Below, piece after piece: positions 13,473 through 26,520 of a stretch of DNA of 64,000 bases. The notes under the pieces are model-generated. The model saw only the letters and a program-made list of their open reading frames with translations. It was not told where the DNA came from and searched no databases. The DNA is from Pyxicephalus adspersus. Taxonomy: Eukaryota; Chordata; Amphibia; Anura; Pyxicephalidae. The DNA is taken from NCBI RefSeq assembly GCF_032062135.1, contig NC_092861.1, forward strand, positions 143,792,886 through 143,856,885. Direction: 5' to 3'. The number at the start of each line of letters is the position of its first letter. Position 1 is the stretch's first letter. The translations under genes were made by a program, and so were the position numbers.

Positions 13473-13622
13473 AGTGACAGAGTGATGAGCCCATTATGTA
13501 CTGCTTTTACTACCATTGTACAGTCACAGGGTGGTGGAGGTGCTATAATATGGTATTATATTGCACCAAATAGATTGAATTATTTATTAATAAAAAATAA
13601 GTTGACTTTTTTATTTATTTGT

Positions 13623-13810
13623 GACCCAATTTATTAAATACCTCCAAGATTCGAGAAGATAGACTATCACTTTCGAACTTGCAAACCTGGAATAGATCTG
13701 GTCAAGGATTGAAAACATTTGCAAATAGCAAACAATTTTTAGGAAATCCATTCTAGGTTTGCTGGATCACCCAGGTTCTCCCATGACAGTCTATCTTTAA
13801 TAAACCAGGC
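13623..13810 (+). mobile_element. Foldback MITE family A, near-complete copy
   Basis: The left arm (gatagactatcac, then gcaaacctggaatagatc) pairs imperfectly with the right arm (gaaatccattctaggtttgc, then gacagtctatc). The outer ends read 'tttattaaatacc' and 'tctttaataaacc'. This element follows about 150 bp after the hAT-like MITE at 13204, making a small repeat cluster. Confidence 0.65.
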
Positions 13811-14559
13811 ATGTGTGTTTTAAGCAGGGACGCTAAAGCTATAGAAGCCTGCAGTGATTTAGACCTAGTACTGTAACCCGTTGTAGTCAACTGAAAAGGA
13901 TAGGAATTCTAATAACACTCTTGACAGGTCCCCTTGGAATTTCGGTATGTAGAATATAAGAAAATCCATGCTAACTGCATTAATGTGAAGTTCACACAAG
14001 CACTGGAAGCTCTCTCACCACTCAAGGACTAGTCATTTTGACGTCTTCCATACCCGCATCTCTCTTAATAAATTGTTTGGTCAACTGATTTAACCGTCAT
14101 TAATTCCTAAAACGTCTGTATCTATTTCCTTTTTTAAAATAAATGACTACACTTTCTTAAAGCCATCATTTTTTTTCCTCTTTCCTCAACGTTAGAACCT
14201 AACTGCTGTATTTTTTTTTTACTTTCAGCTATTATCCTTTCTTTACAAAAGGACCCACTTAATAATGTCCCCTCTAACAACCTCATTTATTTTCCAGAAA
14301 ATTAACTCAGTTTCAACCCTGATTAATGATTTCATCTAAATGAATCAAATTAAAAATTGAAAATTATATTTCAAAAGATTGAGGGAAAAAAATTGACCAT
14401 TTCCAGCTAACAAATGATCCTTTCAAATGTTCAAAAAAAAAAAATAAGATGACCAAGAATTGCGTGTTGATAGCAATGAAATCTAGCCAGGACCTGCTGC
14501 TTATCTTGAGGATGGAGAGTTAAAAAAAAAAAATAAAATAATACACTCCATTGTGGAAT

Positions 14560-14740
14560 GGGTATTCTCCCGGGAACCAAAACTGGCTTCCACTTATACT
14601 CTGCCTGTAATCAGCGCTCCAAAATAATACAAGAATTTCAGCGTTAATTAAACTGGTAAGGCTGGGGGCCGCGACTGCTGACGAGGGATTAGGAAAGCAT
14701 ACATTAACTGCTTCTGTTAACAAAACCCAGACTGTAAGAG
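14560..14740. promoter_or_regulatory. Candidate conserved non-coding block
   Basis: GC-richer unique island (ctgggggccgcgactgctga at 14661-14680) next to GCGTTAATTAAAC, bounded by A- and T-runs. A 112-codon minus-strand open frame covers it but resembles no known protein. Confidence 0.25.
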
Positions 14741-16399
14741 AATATGGGCAACTATAAAAACAGTGACTGACATGCACACTTGCTCTGTCCCTTGGGGATC
14801 CACTAATCAAACATAACCTTTGTGACAAGAAATACCAAATACATATGTATGACATCATATGGAGTAATCCAAGAATGTTTTAATGGTCCACTTATGTTTT
14901 GCTAGACGTGGGGCCCAAATATCAAACTTAAAGCTGCAGTTGACATTCATAGTACTGTCTTGTCTGTACTGTACAGCAGTCATTGCTGATGAGTACAAGG
15001 GTGGTGCTTCTATGTTGGAACTGGAAGCTTGCTTGGCAAGTAGGCTCTACTACATCTCTTGGGTAGAACTTTGCTCTGTCCCACAGAATGCATAAAAAGT
15101 TAGATAATAATTTGTTAAGCTGAGTTTACAATGGAGTAACCAGAGGTCTGACTTTATCTAGGTGGCAAGTGAAAAAGGGGTCCTAATACTATTTCTTGGA
15201 AGAAATGGTCATTAAAATGGAAGTTTCCCTGTAGTTATAGCCAGCATACAGAGCAATGGAGCAAAAAATAGTGAAGTTACGCCATAACTTCACGTTGAAG
15301 AGTGCATAAAGGGCACATGTCACAAATATGGTGCCAATGGGGATACATAAATGTAGCTCCCTCCTATTCTTTCAGGAGTCATTCAGTGGCTCAGCTCTCC
15401 TTGCCAAGATCTGGCTCAGAAGCTCCGTTTAAACCAACCCCTTCTTTGCAGATGTTACTCAGTATCCTTGTAATTTTAGTGTAAATATGAACAAATTAGA
15501 ACAACCTAAGTGCTTCAATTGCAGACCTTAAGGATGAATTTCACCTCTATACCTTCAGGTAGAGAGTTGTTGGAAAAACTTGATCGTCCTTAGTTTAGCT
15601 ACAAGTTCACTTGTAGAGTACACCCATCTTTCACTACGTTAAAAAGCCTAATCACACCAAATTTACTATATTAAACATATTGAAAGCTTGTCTGGCTTAT
15701 TGAGGCCTATCAGTTCAGCTAGTCAAATGAATGACATGAGAGCTTTATAATAAAGTCAATGGAGTCTTTGTAGAAGAGGACAAAAGTATTTTCTTTGCAT
15801 ACTTAAAGTGAAATAACTCCTTGTTATCTGTATGCCTGCAGAGCCTCCCTTCTGTAGATTCAATAATGCAAGAGACTTCTTATCAGGGGCCCGGGTGACT
15901 GATTGGTCTGCTGATACGTTTAGACAATTCGCCATATTTAACTGAATTTAGAGATTTCAGGATGCAGAGAAGAGTATTAAATGCTGAGAAGTAACTGGGA
16001 ATTAAATATGTACAATGGACTGGCTTCATTCCTTCTTCCATGCTGTAATGTGTTTAGCTAATTTACTTATAGTTATGCCTTTTTTATTATTATTTTATTT
16101 CATTTAGATAATACATTCATTCATTCATGCAATACCTACTTTAAGAACATTCAAAAATTGAGAAGGAAGCACGTCTTTTTTGTTGTTCTTTTACTACATA
16201 GGTAGTTAGGAAGTTTAGGACTGCAAATATGTTTTTTTCCCATTAAACCAGAACTCTACTTAAGAATAAAAAACTGCAAGCAGACAGGTTCTTTATTGAG
16301 GACAGATAATGCCCCTTTTAGGCTCAGAGAATGGCCCCAGAATATCTGGATGCCAGGAAAGTCCCAAAGCTCATGACTGCTGGCCTGACCAATTAGTAT

Positions 16400-16460
16400 T
16401 AATATAAAGCTGTATTTATATAGCACCAACATATTACGCAGCACATAGGGGGCCCAATTA
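16400..16460 (-). mobile_element. Fragment of the same AAT-tailed repeat
   Basis: It contains 'tttatatagcaccaacatat' and 'tacgcagcac', shared with the copy at 12411, but lacks the trinucleotide tail. The match to 12411-12487 is short, so the outer boundaries are approximate. Confidence 0.5.
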
Positions 16461-16599
16461 GGATGGCCAAAGGTCCCAAACACAGATGAGGACCAGGTAA
16501 CAGTGATGGAGCGAGTAGAGGTGAGCATAGCATAAAAACACAAACAAGCAAGCAAGTTTGTTTTTTTTTCACATGAGAAATCATCTTACCTATCTACAT

Positions 16600-17130
16600 A
16601 AAGAACCTGCTCGCTTTTTTTTATTTTTCAAGTTTAATTCCGCTTTAGGTATTATATGTAGTGGAATGATGTCATGCGGTCAGTTTAATTGCAGAGGAGT
16701 CCCTCTTTAAATCAAACAGGCCCCCAACAGATTCTTTTAAGCTGGTTATTAAGCTCGGAAAAAAAAACCTTCTATACCAAATACAGAGCAAAATGAATAT
16801 TAATGCAACATGAGAGGGACAAATCAGTCACTTATTTAGTAGCAATGGTATATGTGGCTCATTTGAAATTTAAATGCCTATCTTAATGTGCCTAGTAAGT
16901 AAGAGGGGATAAAAAAACACAGCGGAAGAGCTTCTAGGTCACCCCAGGAATGATTTTCACTGTCAGTTGCGTAGTGCCTGCACTAATGAAAACAGAGGTC
17001 AGCGCGCTGTAAATTTCACTGTGCTGGTGGCGTCCTGCTCCACAAGTATCTGCTGTCAGGATGGGAAGCAAAGTAATTGACTAAAAGATTAATGCAGAGG
17101 CAGATTAATCGGTGACTCTGCTGGGAACTG
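16600..17130. promoter_or_regulatory. Candidate conserved non-coding block
   Basis: Unique sequence with gtcagcgcgctgtaaat and a 17071-17112 stretch holding AAGTAATTGAC and two AGATTAAT words. It is free of recognised repeats and has no coding frame. Confidence 0.3.
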
Positions 17131-17693
17131 CTTATTGTCAGATATTTCTTTAAGTACTGTTGTATGGTGCGTGTTGTGTGGAGCGGGTAATTGTATTGTT
17201 AATGATTTCTTGCTTGGAGTGCAATGGATGGACTATATGTATGTTAAACAATGCAAAATCTTCCTGGACTGTTTGGGTTACTTACGTTGGTCCATCTATA
17301 TGTCCATCTATTTAGTTGCATACCACTAGAGTCCCATACATATGGAAGACGTGACATGCCCACCCATGCCAGGACACATAGGACATATGGTGTGGGACTT
17401 TCTATCGACATGTTATATCTAGTTTATTCTAATTTTCTGACAGAATGTGTTTATTTAATAATGTATAATACATTTGCAATACAAAAGGAAATAATGATGA
17501 TTTAAATTAGGTAAATGACCATGTGTACCATGTGCCTACAAATCTGATTGTCACCAAATTTTGGTAAGAAACATTGGATGGTACTGATGACTATCAAACA
17601 AAAGTAAAAGTGTTGTGCCAAGTAATTGAGCAAATCCAATTGGTGGCTTCCATTTGAGCTTTGGTCCACTCCATACCTACAAGGGCAGAATAA

Positions 17694-17960
17694 TGTACTC
17701 ATGTGTATTGCGTGCTGTGTTTTCGGACTTTTGATCAAGACAATTGGAAAATAATTTGGACCAGTTGGTCAAATGCAAAATTGGAGAGAGTTGTGGTTGC
17801 CTGATTCTCCAGAGGGCTCCTATTGTGCCTCATTAGTGATGTATGTGTGGCTTGTTGTGCTTTTAGGCAAAATTTTGTACAAGTATGTATTCTGCTGTGT
17901 TTTTGGACTTTTGACCAAGAAAATTTAAAAAGTTTGGACCTGGTGCTTGAGTGTAAAATT
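17694..17960 (+). repeat. Duplicated low-copy repeat, two adjacent diverged units
   Basis: The word 'tgctgtgttttcggactttt' near 17711 recurs as 'tgctgtgtttttggactttt' near 17892, each followed by ga(t/c)caaga and a 'tttggacc' stretch. The part at 17778-17866 is copied again at 18752-18842. The family is unknown to me, and no terminal repeats are visible. Confidence 0.5.
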
Positions 17961-18076
17961 AGCAGCGGATTTGTTTTTGTGTTCTAGGCCTTGGAGATTA
18001 CACAATTTATTAATTTCAATTAGACAGTTGCTTTTACGTTCACTGAGGCAGCACAATCTTTGTGTAATACTTTTAC

Positions 18077-18094
18077 TTGTGTAATATTACACAA
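18077..18094. repeat. 18-bp perfect palindrome in a TGTGTAATAC tandem cluster
   Basis: TTGTGTAATATTACACAA is self-complementary. The same 'tgtgtaatac' word recurs four times between 18061 and 18121, partly in inverted orientation. Confidence 0.9.
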
Positions 18095-18751
18095 TACTTT
18101 GTGTAATACTTTGTGTAATACAAAAAGAAACAGATCCTGCATATGTAATATGGCAGCTCCATTGTCCCTTTAAAATTGTAGTCAAAGTGGAGAAATTGCT
18201 GGCTTCAAAGGACAGTTGAAGAGTAAATTCAGATGATAAAAGATTGCAGTTCCATATTGATATTTTGCTTTGCTTTATACTGTTCCATATATATGACTTT
18301 TTTTCTATTGTCTCTAAATGTATTGTAACACTATGGTAAAACTAAATAAAAATCTCGTACACGCATGATATCTGTAAGCGGATACTGACAACTGGGGAGG
18401 CAAACATGTTAAATTACTATGCCCTGACCACCAGGCTTTGGTCTTCTCTATTTTCTTCTTTCACACTGAACTCTCATGCTGAGTGTCGGCCAATCAGTTT
18501 CAGAATTCCCCCAGTCTTCACACACCTAACCTGTCATTTCCCCAGACTGCTGGTAGCCCTGCAAATCAGATAACGCATAAAAAACAATTGTCCGCCTTAC
18601 ATTTATATACAGAAAATGCTATTTTGATATTTGCTTTTCTGATCTTCTTCCCTAAAGGAAACAATCCTTGAGGCCTTTAGAGATAACGCAGACCAGTCTG
18701 GATATTACAAAGTCACAGCATGGCACGGGTTGGGATGATGTGATAGAATTC

Positions 18752-18842
18752 GCTTTTGGAGAGAATCGTGGCTGCCTAATTCTCCTGCGGGCTCCCCATT
18801 GTGCCCCACTAGCGCTCTATGTGTGGCTTGTTGTGCTTTTAG
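18752..18842 (+). repeat. Third copy of the repeat at 17.7-17.96 kb
   Basis: It shares 'gtggctgcctaattctcc' and 'tatgtgtggcttgttgtgct' plus 'tttag' with 17778-17866 over about 90 bp. There are scattered differences, including extra CpGs in this copy. Confidence 0.55.
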
Positions 18843-20694
18843 TGTAATAGGGGAACAGTTACTTATTTATCTCTTGCCGTGCTAATCCTACGGTGAAAAC
18901 AATCCGCGCTGAACTTTGGAAAATTAACTGTTTGTACGAGGAGCTGAATACAAGGCTAATGGAATACCTAACAGGGGTATAGCAACATTTTTCACCAATG
19001 CAATTGGGTGGGCATTGTTGAGAAAATACACTTTTTTCTTGCTCGGAAAAGAGCTCATTATATGGGCAGCTAATAAATGAGAGGCAATGAGGACATACTT
19101 TTTGCTAACATAGGATTATGGGGTTAGATGCCTGCCCATTGAGATATACAGTAATTAATTATTTACGAATTGTACTTTCTTACAAGTTCTACACCCCACA
19201 CCCTCTATAAAAGTGAACAGCCTACTATAATTCAGTACACCAACCCCATTGTTTTAAATGTATGTGTTCTCTGTATGTATATGTGCTAGTAAATAGCTTG
19301 AATAAAGAATGTATTTGTCAGTGTTGAGTTGGAGGTTCTGAACCGGCTTGGTGGTAAATGGGACAGTACAACAGTACTTGTAGATTTTTATAAACATTTC
19401 TCTCATTAATCACAATGGTTGCAAATCCTGTATATAATGGAGTATACTGGGAATGTGGAGTTCGACTCTTAGAATCTGCATTCCGGGTCTGCAGTTCTAT
19501 CAGTGATACAGCGTAACAAGACAATTGTTTCTGTTGTAGCTGGCTCTTTTGCAATCCTGTAACCAATTAAATAGAAGCAGAGCTGAAAGGCCTCCCATTT
19601 CCCCGTTTTACACAGCACACAGTGACAAATGAGATGATACTGCTCTTGTAAGGCAAGGCTACAATCTGTCAAGACCCAACACTTGTGACCCTTTGTGACA
19701 GGCTTCTTTACATTCTGTGTTATTAGTCTTGCTTACATTAGAATACAGGAGATTCACTTAACTCCTCCGATGACAGAGCAACACTGAACGGTAGACCGCT
19801 GAGGACTCCAGTACAGACTAATTACATCTACATACTGCCAATTTACTCACACAATATCCCTCAACGTGTCCTGGGTTCTGCCCACAAATCTCATCTAAGC
19901 AAACCTGAAACAGCATTAAAATCAAGCAGCTCAATTAGTGCACATAGAGATGGTAATATTTGAAATTATAATTTTGTTACATCTAAAAACAAGTCACCCC
20001 GATATTGCTTTGCTGTGTCAGCAGTTAAAAAGACCACTATGCCTAAAAAAAACTTTTTGTAAAATTAAGATGAATACCCTAGAATGACCTTTTCAAAAAC
20101 ACTATTGTTGCTATTAATAAATGAAAGAAGGAATCGAGGAATCAGGGATTTGTATTGTATGTAAATACTACTCACAGTGGTCCCAATGTTAGCAAAAGTC
20201 ACATAGACTATTATAGTGCGGGCACCTTATACTATAGAGATGCAGATGTTGGCTTTACCTGATCCTAGAAATGGAGTGACCAGGATTTGTAGTCAGCAGA
20301 TGGTTAGCTGGACAACCTGGGCAAGTACTATTCATCTATTCATGCTTCAGGTAGGCAACCCATTGGTGTTTCAACCCCTTGTGCCCCAGTGAACAGTAGT
20401 TAGTTTTCCCAGTCTAGGTGCTTACTCAGGACCAGTAAATGAAAAATATTATTTAGTCAGGCTTTCACTAGTTAAATGGTTTGCTCTCAATTACCTATTC
20501 TCTTTTATAATCAATTGTCTTGTTTAAGTAATATTAGATTTGGGCGTATTTAGCCAACACATCTCATAGCATACCTACAGTTTCCAACCATCTCCTGTAT
20601 CATGACATGAAACCATCTTCTGTAGCGTTCTCAAAGTTTTTGGCCATTTTTTGCTGCATACCTGCAGTCTATGGCTACTTTCTTTAACATTTTG

Positions 20695-20847
20695 CAGCCT
20701 CTGACCATCTCCTGGTGCAAATCTAAGGTATCTGATCTTCTTTTCTATTTTCTCCTTTATATTATTATTATTATTATTCAGCCTCTGACCATCTCCTGGT
20801 GCAAATCTAAGGTATCTGATCTTCTTTTCTATTTTCTCCTTTATATT
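20695..20847 (+). repeat. Perfect 69-bp direct duplication around a (TTA)n run
   Basis: Bases 20695-20763 and 20779-20847 are identical over 69 bp. Each starts cagcctctgacc and ends ctcctttatatt, and they are separated by attattattattatt. Degenerate related phrases (ccatctcctg, ctgcagtctatgg) occur from 20576, so the duplication may be the newest step of a decaying minisatellite. Identity implies a recent event. Confidence 0.9.
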
Positions 20848-22046
20848 TTCAGTCATTTACGGCTATTTGAAGCTAACTTTTGGTATTCTTTCTAATGCTT
20901 GGGACACTAGTAGGGGGTCTAGGCCTTTTTGGATTTTCAAGCTGGCACCAGGATTACCTATAATTCTGAGTCATTGCAAACAGTCATTCTTGTTAACATT
21001 TGAGAAGTAAAAGATAAGGTATGCACTTTTTTAAGCTACATAGACAGCAAAAGTTGATCATTCTAGTAAATTCCAGCTTTTAGCTCACACTTCAGGAAAT
21101 TATACATTGCTAGCAATTATGCCCAATAAAGGTGAGTCCAGAACAAATTGCTTTGGAAACAGCATTTGCAGCTATGAAACCTGACCTGATTCACTCAGTC
21201 CTGTGACAATTCACATGGATCCTGCTGGAATTCTTTCACTTGGCATCACCTTGTACCATTTATAAAACAGGGGAGGGTAAGGTCAGCCTCCTGCCCGGCA
21301 CCCTCTAACCTTGCCTATTAAAGGCAAACTTTCTGTTTCCCATTCTCGTCTCAAAGGGTCTGATTGCAGTTTATAGCATTGCAGCCCTTTTCCCTACCTG
21401 AACTGCTAGGAGAATCTTAAATCAGTCACTACTGGCCACTGGGACTTGTTTTTTTGTAACGCTTTCCCGTATATTGCTATTTTTACAGGAGCCCACTTAG
21501 CCTGTAGCTAATATTTAATGCAATATGTTTGAGATAGTCATCTTTTATTACCTGCGTGGCTGCAGGGGACAGAAACACATTCCTGGGTGACCACAAGCTA
21601 GAAACCTTATCTCTTTCTGACCCAGGTGGAATAATGTGAAGTGTGTAAGCTTCTTCTGCACTAAAAAGCCACTTATTATATGTCCATTGCCTTTACATAA
21701 GGACCTGATTATGATAAAGATAATACCCCTCTGTCCTTTAGCGCAAGAGATTAACGGTCCCTACAGACACTGGATGCAACATTAAAGTGGTGGCCAATAG
21801 ATCTTTCCAGCTAAATATAGTGAAAAAAGTGGATGCTCGTATTGAGCAATATACATATCTTGGGGGCAAAAAATAGTAATGGTCTGGGAGAATCTATCTC
21901 AAGCCATCACTTCCTCTTTAAACAGGTCTGGTTGTGAGATGGAAGGGAGGGTCTATAAATAGGATTGGTGCCCAATATTTTAGCAATAAATCATAGCAAT
22001 AAATGTATATAAAATTGAGTTAGAACACAAAATTTTCCAGAATACC

Positions 22047-22091
22047 AATTTATGAACAACTAGATTTTATGCATCTAGTTGTTCATAAATT
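22047..22091. repeat. Perfect 19-bp inverted repeat with 7-nt loop
   Basis: AATTTATGAACAACTAGAT (22047-22065) is followed by a 7-base loop and then its exact reverse complement (22073-22091). It is the cleanest hairpin I found in the window. No flanking transposon ends were recognised. Confidence 0.95.
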
Positions 22092-23369
22092 ATGAATCTA
22101 TTAGACTCTCATCGTCTTTCTGCAGTTTTCACCTTCTCTTTTTGGATTGGGAAAGGAGTAAACAGAGGCTCCCGCAGAGCTGAAATGTACTCGTGTTATA
22201 TATAACAGATACGATCACATCGAACTCGTGCCAGGAAGCTGCGCTTTCATTGCTGGAATTCTAAGCTTCTGGTCTTAGACACATTCAGCACTTGTTCCCA
22301 TTGAAAGATTAATGTTATCATAGTGTGTAAGAAACTCTCATGTATTTCCAAAATTAGACTTTAAAGAACCTCGCAGTCTCTGTGTAAATTTTATTATAGT
22401 ATCGGTTAGTGTTTGCTGTAACTGCTGTGCCTCAGCTAAAAGTAGGTTTTATTATTCAGTAAACTGGAATATTTTAGGAATATTATTCTCACCAGGATAA
22501 AGTTTAGTATTTAACTTCAAATTATGGAACCCTAAAAAAGGAAACTAGAAACTGAATACGGGAACGTGTTTTAAATGTGAGTCTTATCAGTGCCTGTTAA
22601 AGTAGATCTAAACTAAGTCATTAAAAAAGCCATAAAAGCTTTAAAATTTTATTACAAAAGCTGTTTTTTAGCTTTTTTTTTTTTTTAAACTGCAGCGCTT
22701 ATTAAATTGATAATGTGATAATTCTGCAATGGAGGTCCTGTTTCAGGAACTTCCTGATATTGAGTGTCAACCGTCTCACAGTTGTTCTTTTTTGCAGTCA
22801 CCCATCTGCATTGTAAACGGAGCTTGGATAGAGCCAAACAGCAGACAGAGGTTTTTATCCAACTCCAGTTTATCTAAAAATTCAAGAAAAAAACATGTTT
22901 AGGTTGGACTTGCTTTTCCACCATTTTTGACTGCATGGTGGAGAGTAGAGGAGCAGATGTTGCTAAAGACCAAAAAAGGTCAGATAATAGATGTTCAACA
23001 ATTTTCTGAGGACAATGGGAAGCTTGGCCAAGGGGAACATGCACAAAATGGTCAAGGAACCCTTCCAACTACTAGTGGTAATGTGCAACATGAACTTCTT
23101 GGTCTGCCATAATAGTTTTCAGTTCAAAGCCCGAATGTTATTGGAAGAAAGCTTCATAGTGCTCATAGATGATTAGAAATAACCCAACACAACAAAGGAA
23201 TGGAATTGTCAAGTATGATGGTCCTGTAAATACCACTCAAATAACTTCATATTACATATCTACATATCTTACATATCTGCATATTAGGAAGCAAAAAAAT
23301 TATAATATTCTGTTTGTTATTCCTAGTCATCCATAACAAAAACTACTCCTGAACCTGTAACTCTGAATT

Positions 23370-23790
23370 TTCTAACTTTGAAATGACTAGCGCGTAGCTT
23401 AAAATGTGTTTTCTGGTTGCAAAAATCCATTTTCTGCAGAATTCATCTTCAAAGCAAGTTACAAATGTGACACCAGAGACTTGTTTCAATACAAGCGATT
23501 TGCTACATTTAATTTTTTCCCCTTAATAATTTTCTTATTAGTGGTAAATACAATACTGCGCATAAGCCCTGAGTGCAGCCATAAATTAATCCTGGCGAGA
23601 AAGGTGGACCATTATTATGAAGTCATTGCACTTTTGATAAAGGCTTTGTGAAGTACTTAGCAAAGACTCTGACATTTGTAAAAGAATTCCGCAGACACCT
23701 CCCTCTCAGCAATATTCTCTATTATTCACATTTGCAGAGCCATTTAAACTTTCTATAGCTTTTTCTCCTATTGATCTCCTAAAGAGTTCC
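23370..23790. promoter_or_regulatory. Candidate conserved non-coding block
   Basis: Unique sequence with scattered CpGs, ATAAATTAATCC near 23580 and long mixed-composition runs without repeats. An 81-codon plus-strand frame is unrecognisable. Confidence 0.22.
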
Positions 23791-25189
23791 TAAAACAGGC
23801 ATTACCAGCCTTGCGGTTCCCAATGAAACTAGATCTAGCTGGGGTTTTAGGAGAAAGAAACAGGAAACATTTTTCTAACCTCCAGAGATAGGCCATGACA
23901 TCATCTTTCTGCACTCTATCAGTCTTCTGAAGCTTCAAACTCATTCTGTATGTATCTTTCCGAAAGGGATGTCAAAAAATATTTTTATTGGGTTTGAGGA
24001 AATGAATGTGGGCAGCATTGTAAAACATTAGAACTCAAGAGAAGGTGCAGGCAGTCTGTAACTCACCAACAAGGCAGCAAACATGCTAAACATTATAATT
24101 ATATTAGACAGCTAAATTTGTAATAAAAAAAAAAAGAAATTGCTTTTTTGGTGATCTGAAGGAAAGGTGAACATGTGCAACTATGTAAGGGGGCATTAAA
24201 GCCTACTTGATGTTTTGCCTGCAAAAAATCAAAATGTGCACAGGGTATAATATGGGATCGCCATGCCCTAGCCACCCCAATCCCACCCCTCCATGGGGCA
24301 TATTCTGTAACAGAGGCAAGGTACTCTTATCTCCCCTAGCTAGAGACATAAATACTTTCTTCAATAGAACCAGCCAAAGCCTTACTCTCAAACTCAAGAT
24401 TAGGTTCCCCAATGGAAGAACCAAACAAGAAGAGGAAGATATCTAATAGGCACACATACTTCTACATTTTAGGGTATAACCCCAAAGCACCTAGCATTGC
24501 TGTCCTAGCTATAAAAAATAAACAGAAAAGTAAGGAAACACACTTTATAGCCTAAAGGATGTGGACACTTTTCTAACTTTAGGAGCATAAATAATATCGG
24601 TCTATAAAGACATTGTTTGCCAAGTTTAGTAGGGAGGAACTAAAAAGCTCCAACCCCAATCCTGATGATCACTTTTGGGATCATTTAGAAATCCGATTGT
24701 GAGACAAGTCTTTCATTCCAACATTAATACCAGATTTCACAAATTCTGTTTTGTCTGTAAAGGCAGAAATTCACACTGACTAAATGAATGGAAGATGTTG
24801 GCCATAAAGGAAGGCTGGGGAGCAATATGACTTGGGTTTCGGATGTCCAATATATTCAGATAGGTGTAATGGTCAGATGTTTTGCTATGTAGTGCAAATG
24901 TGGCAATGTGCGGGACACTATTCTGATTTAGGCTAAAACAATAGTTTATTTTTTAGAATCATGTTTTAGATCCTCTTAGATCCTCCAACCACCATCTTTG
25001 TCTGGCATTATGGATTTACTGGGAAAACAAATGAGGCTTTAACATTGCACCCTTTGCATTACTCAAGGATCCATAAAATTGCTTCCTTACTTTTTAAGTC
25101 AGCTGAAATAACAACCTGAACATTTGTTTTCTTTATGTTTAATTGAACCTAACTGAAAATTCAATAAAGCGTGAGAAGAAACTTCATAA

Positions 25190-25680
25190 AGTAGCTGTGG
25201 TGTTTAAGTGACTGCAAGTCATTATTGGCGATGCCTCGCTCTATCCTCCCGCCTGTGCCCACGGAGGATGCACCGGAACAGTTTAGACGTGGGATAATGC
25301 TTGGACCAGAGCCTGTTCTGGCATTACACAAGCCTGGGGACGAGGAGGGAAGGGAGCAGGGGAGACAATAGTGTCTGAGCTTCTTCCATGCCAGGATGTT
25401 TGTTCTGAAACGTCCCTCGATGGCCTATCGATATATTAATAATGCTCTTTCCCAGATGCTGTTCCGCTATCACTGTACGTTAAAATAATGATTGCTTTTA
25501 AACACTTTGCCTCATGGCATCTTAACGGTTTAAAAGATAATCCGTCGCTTTTTTTTACTGGGAAGCAACATGCGGGCATTATATTGGATGACAGAGGAGC
25601 ATTTTAAAGAGCATTTCAGGGCAACAAGTGAAACCAATCAGCGCGCTTTATATGTTATACAGCAAACACAGCAGCTGGGC
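25190..25680. promoter_or_regulatory. Candidate conserved non-coding block with CCAAT motif
   Basis: CpG-retaining unique sequence with a locally GC-rich start (ctctatcctcccgcctgtgc). It includes ctcgatggcctatcgatat, an NF-Y-like AACCAATCAG at about 25632-25641, and the adjacent CAGCGCGC. No repeats, no coding frame. Confidence 0.3.
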
Positions 25681-26502
25681 TAAAATCATAAAGTTCATTT
25701 CATCTTAATCTCAGTTTTTGTATAATACAGTGCGGCTAAAATCCAAGGAGCACCTGACAGGGTCACTAAGAGTGCACTTCCTAATATCTGTCCCTGTGTT
25801 TCCTGGAAGGCAAGTTGCAATCTTGGTGACCGGGAGAAAATTTCTAATTCTTTTTCATCCCAAGCTTTCTGTATTGAAGAGCCAGTAGGCAACCTGCAGT
25901 GGGAATGATTTGGAAAAAGGGTGGATTTGTTTTTTTTCTGGGTTTGTCTTGCCCTTAGGGATAAAAATGAGCTAAATCTTAATGCATTTTGCTAATCCTT
26001 GCGGGCTTAATTGTTCTACCTTTAACTTCAGTTCATTATTGCAAAATAGAGGTTCCCCAACTCAAGCCAAAAATAAGTTCAGGTCAAAACCAAGATCTAC
26101 ATGTAGCTGCTTTTCTCCTGTGGGTGGCATTCAGGAAATGACTTTGGATGACTTTGGATCCATGATGCAGAAACCGAGTCTTCAAATCTGATCTGTATTT
26201 GGTCTGCCACCCATCAATAACCAAGGTGACAAGCACAAAAAAAGATCTCGGGGTGCCAGGCTTTCTTAACCATAACCAAAAAAGCTAAAAGTCTCCCCTA
26301 TTTTTATTCAATATCTTCAGCAGCTTTTTGATTTATAATAATGTCTAGTGTTTAAAACACGGCTAGCTCTTTTATAAAGGACCAATTCACACTACAATTG
26401 CATATAACAGGGTGCACCAACGCAGCACAGCATAATGCACTTATATTGTAGAGCACCACAACTTACAGCTTTGAAATTATTAAGAGCACATCTGAATATT
26501 AT

Positions 26503-26520
26503 TTATTATTATTATTATTA
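26503..26520 (+). repeat. (TTA)n microsatellite, short
   Basis: Six TTA units. No attached transposon sequence was recognised. Confidence 0.9.

Noticed and set aside
14520..14858. 112-codon minus-strand open frame
   Set aside because: Low-complexity C-terminus, no known protein similarity by eye; better explained as a non-coding block.
20575..20856. 93-codon minus-strand frame with an internal protein repeat
   Set aside because: The repeat reflects the 69-bp DNA duplication; there is no protein family or coding signature.
22681..22690. Long A and T runs as SINE tails or terminators
   Set aside because: They are frequent throughout this AT-rich sequence and lack any attached element.
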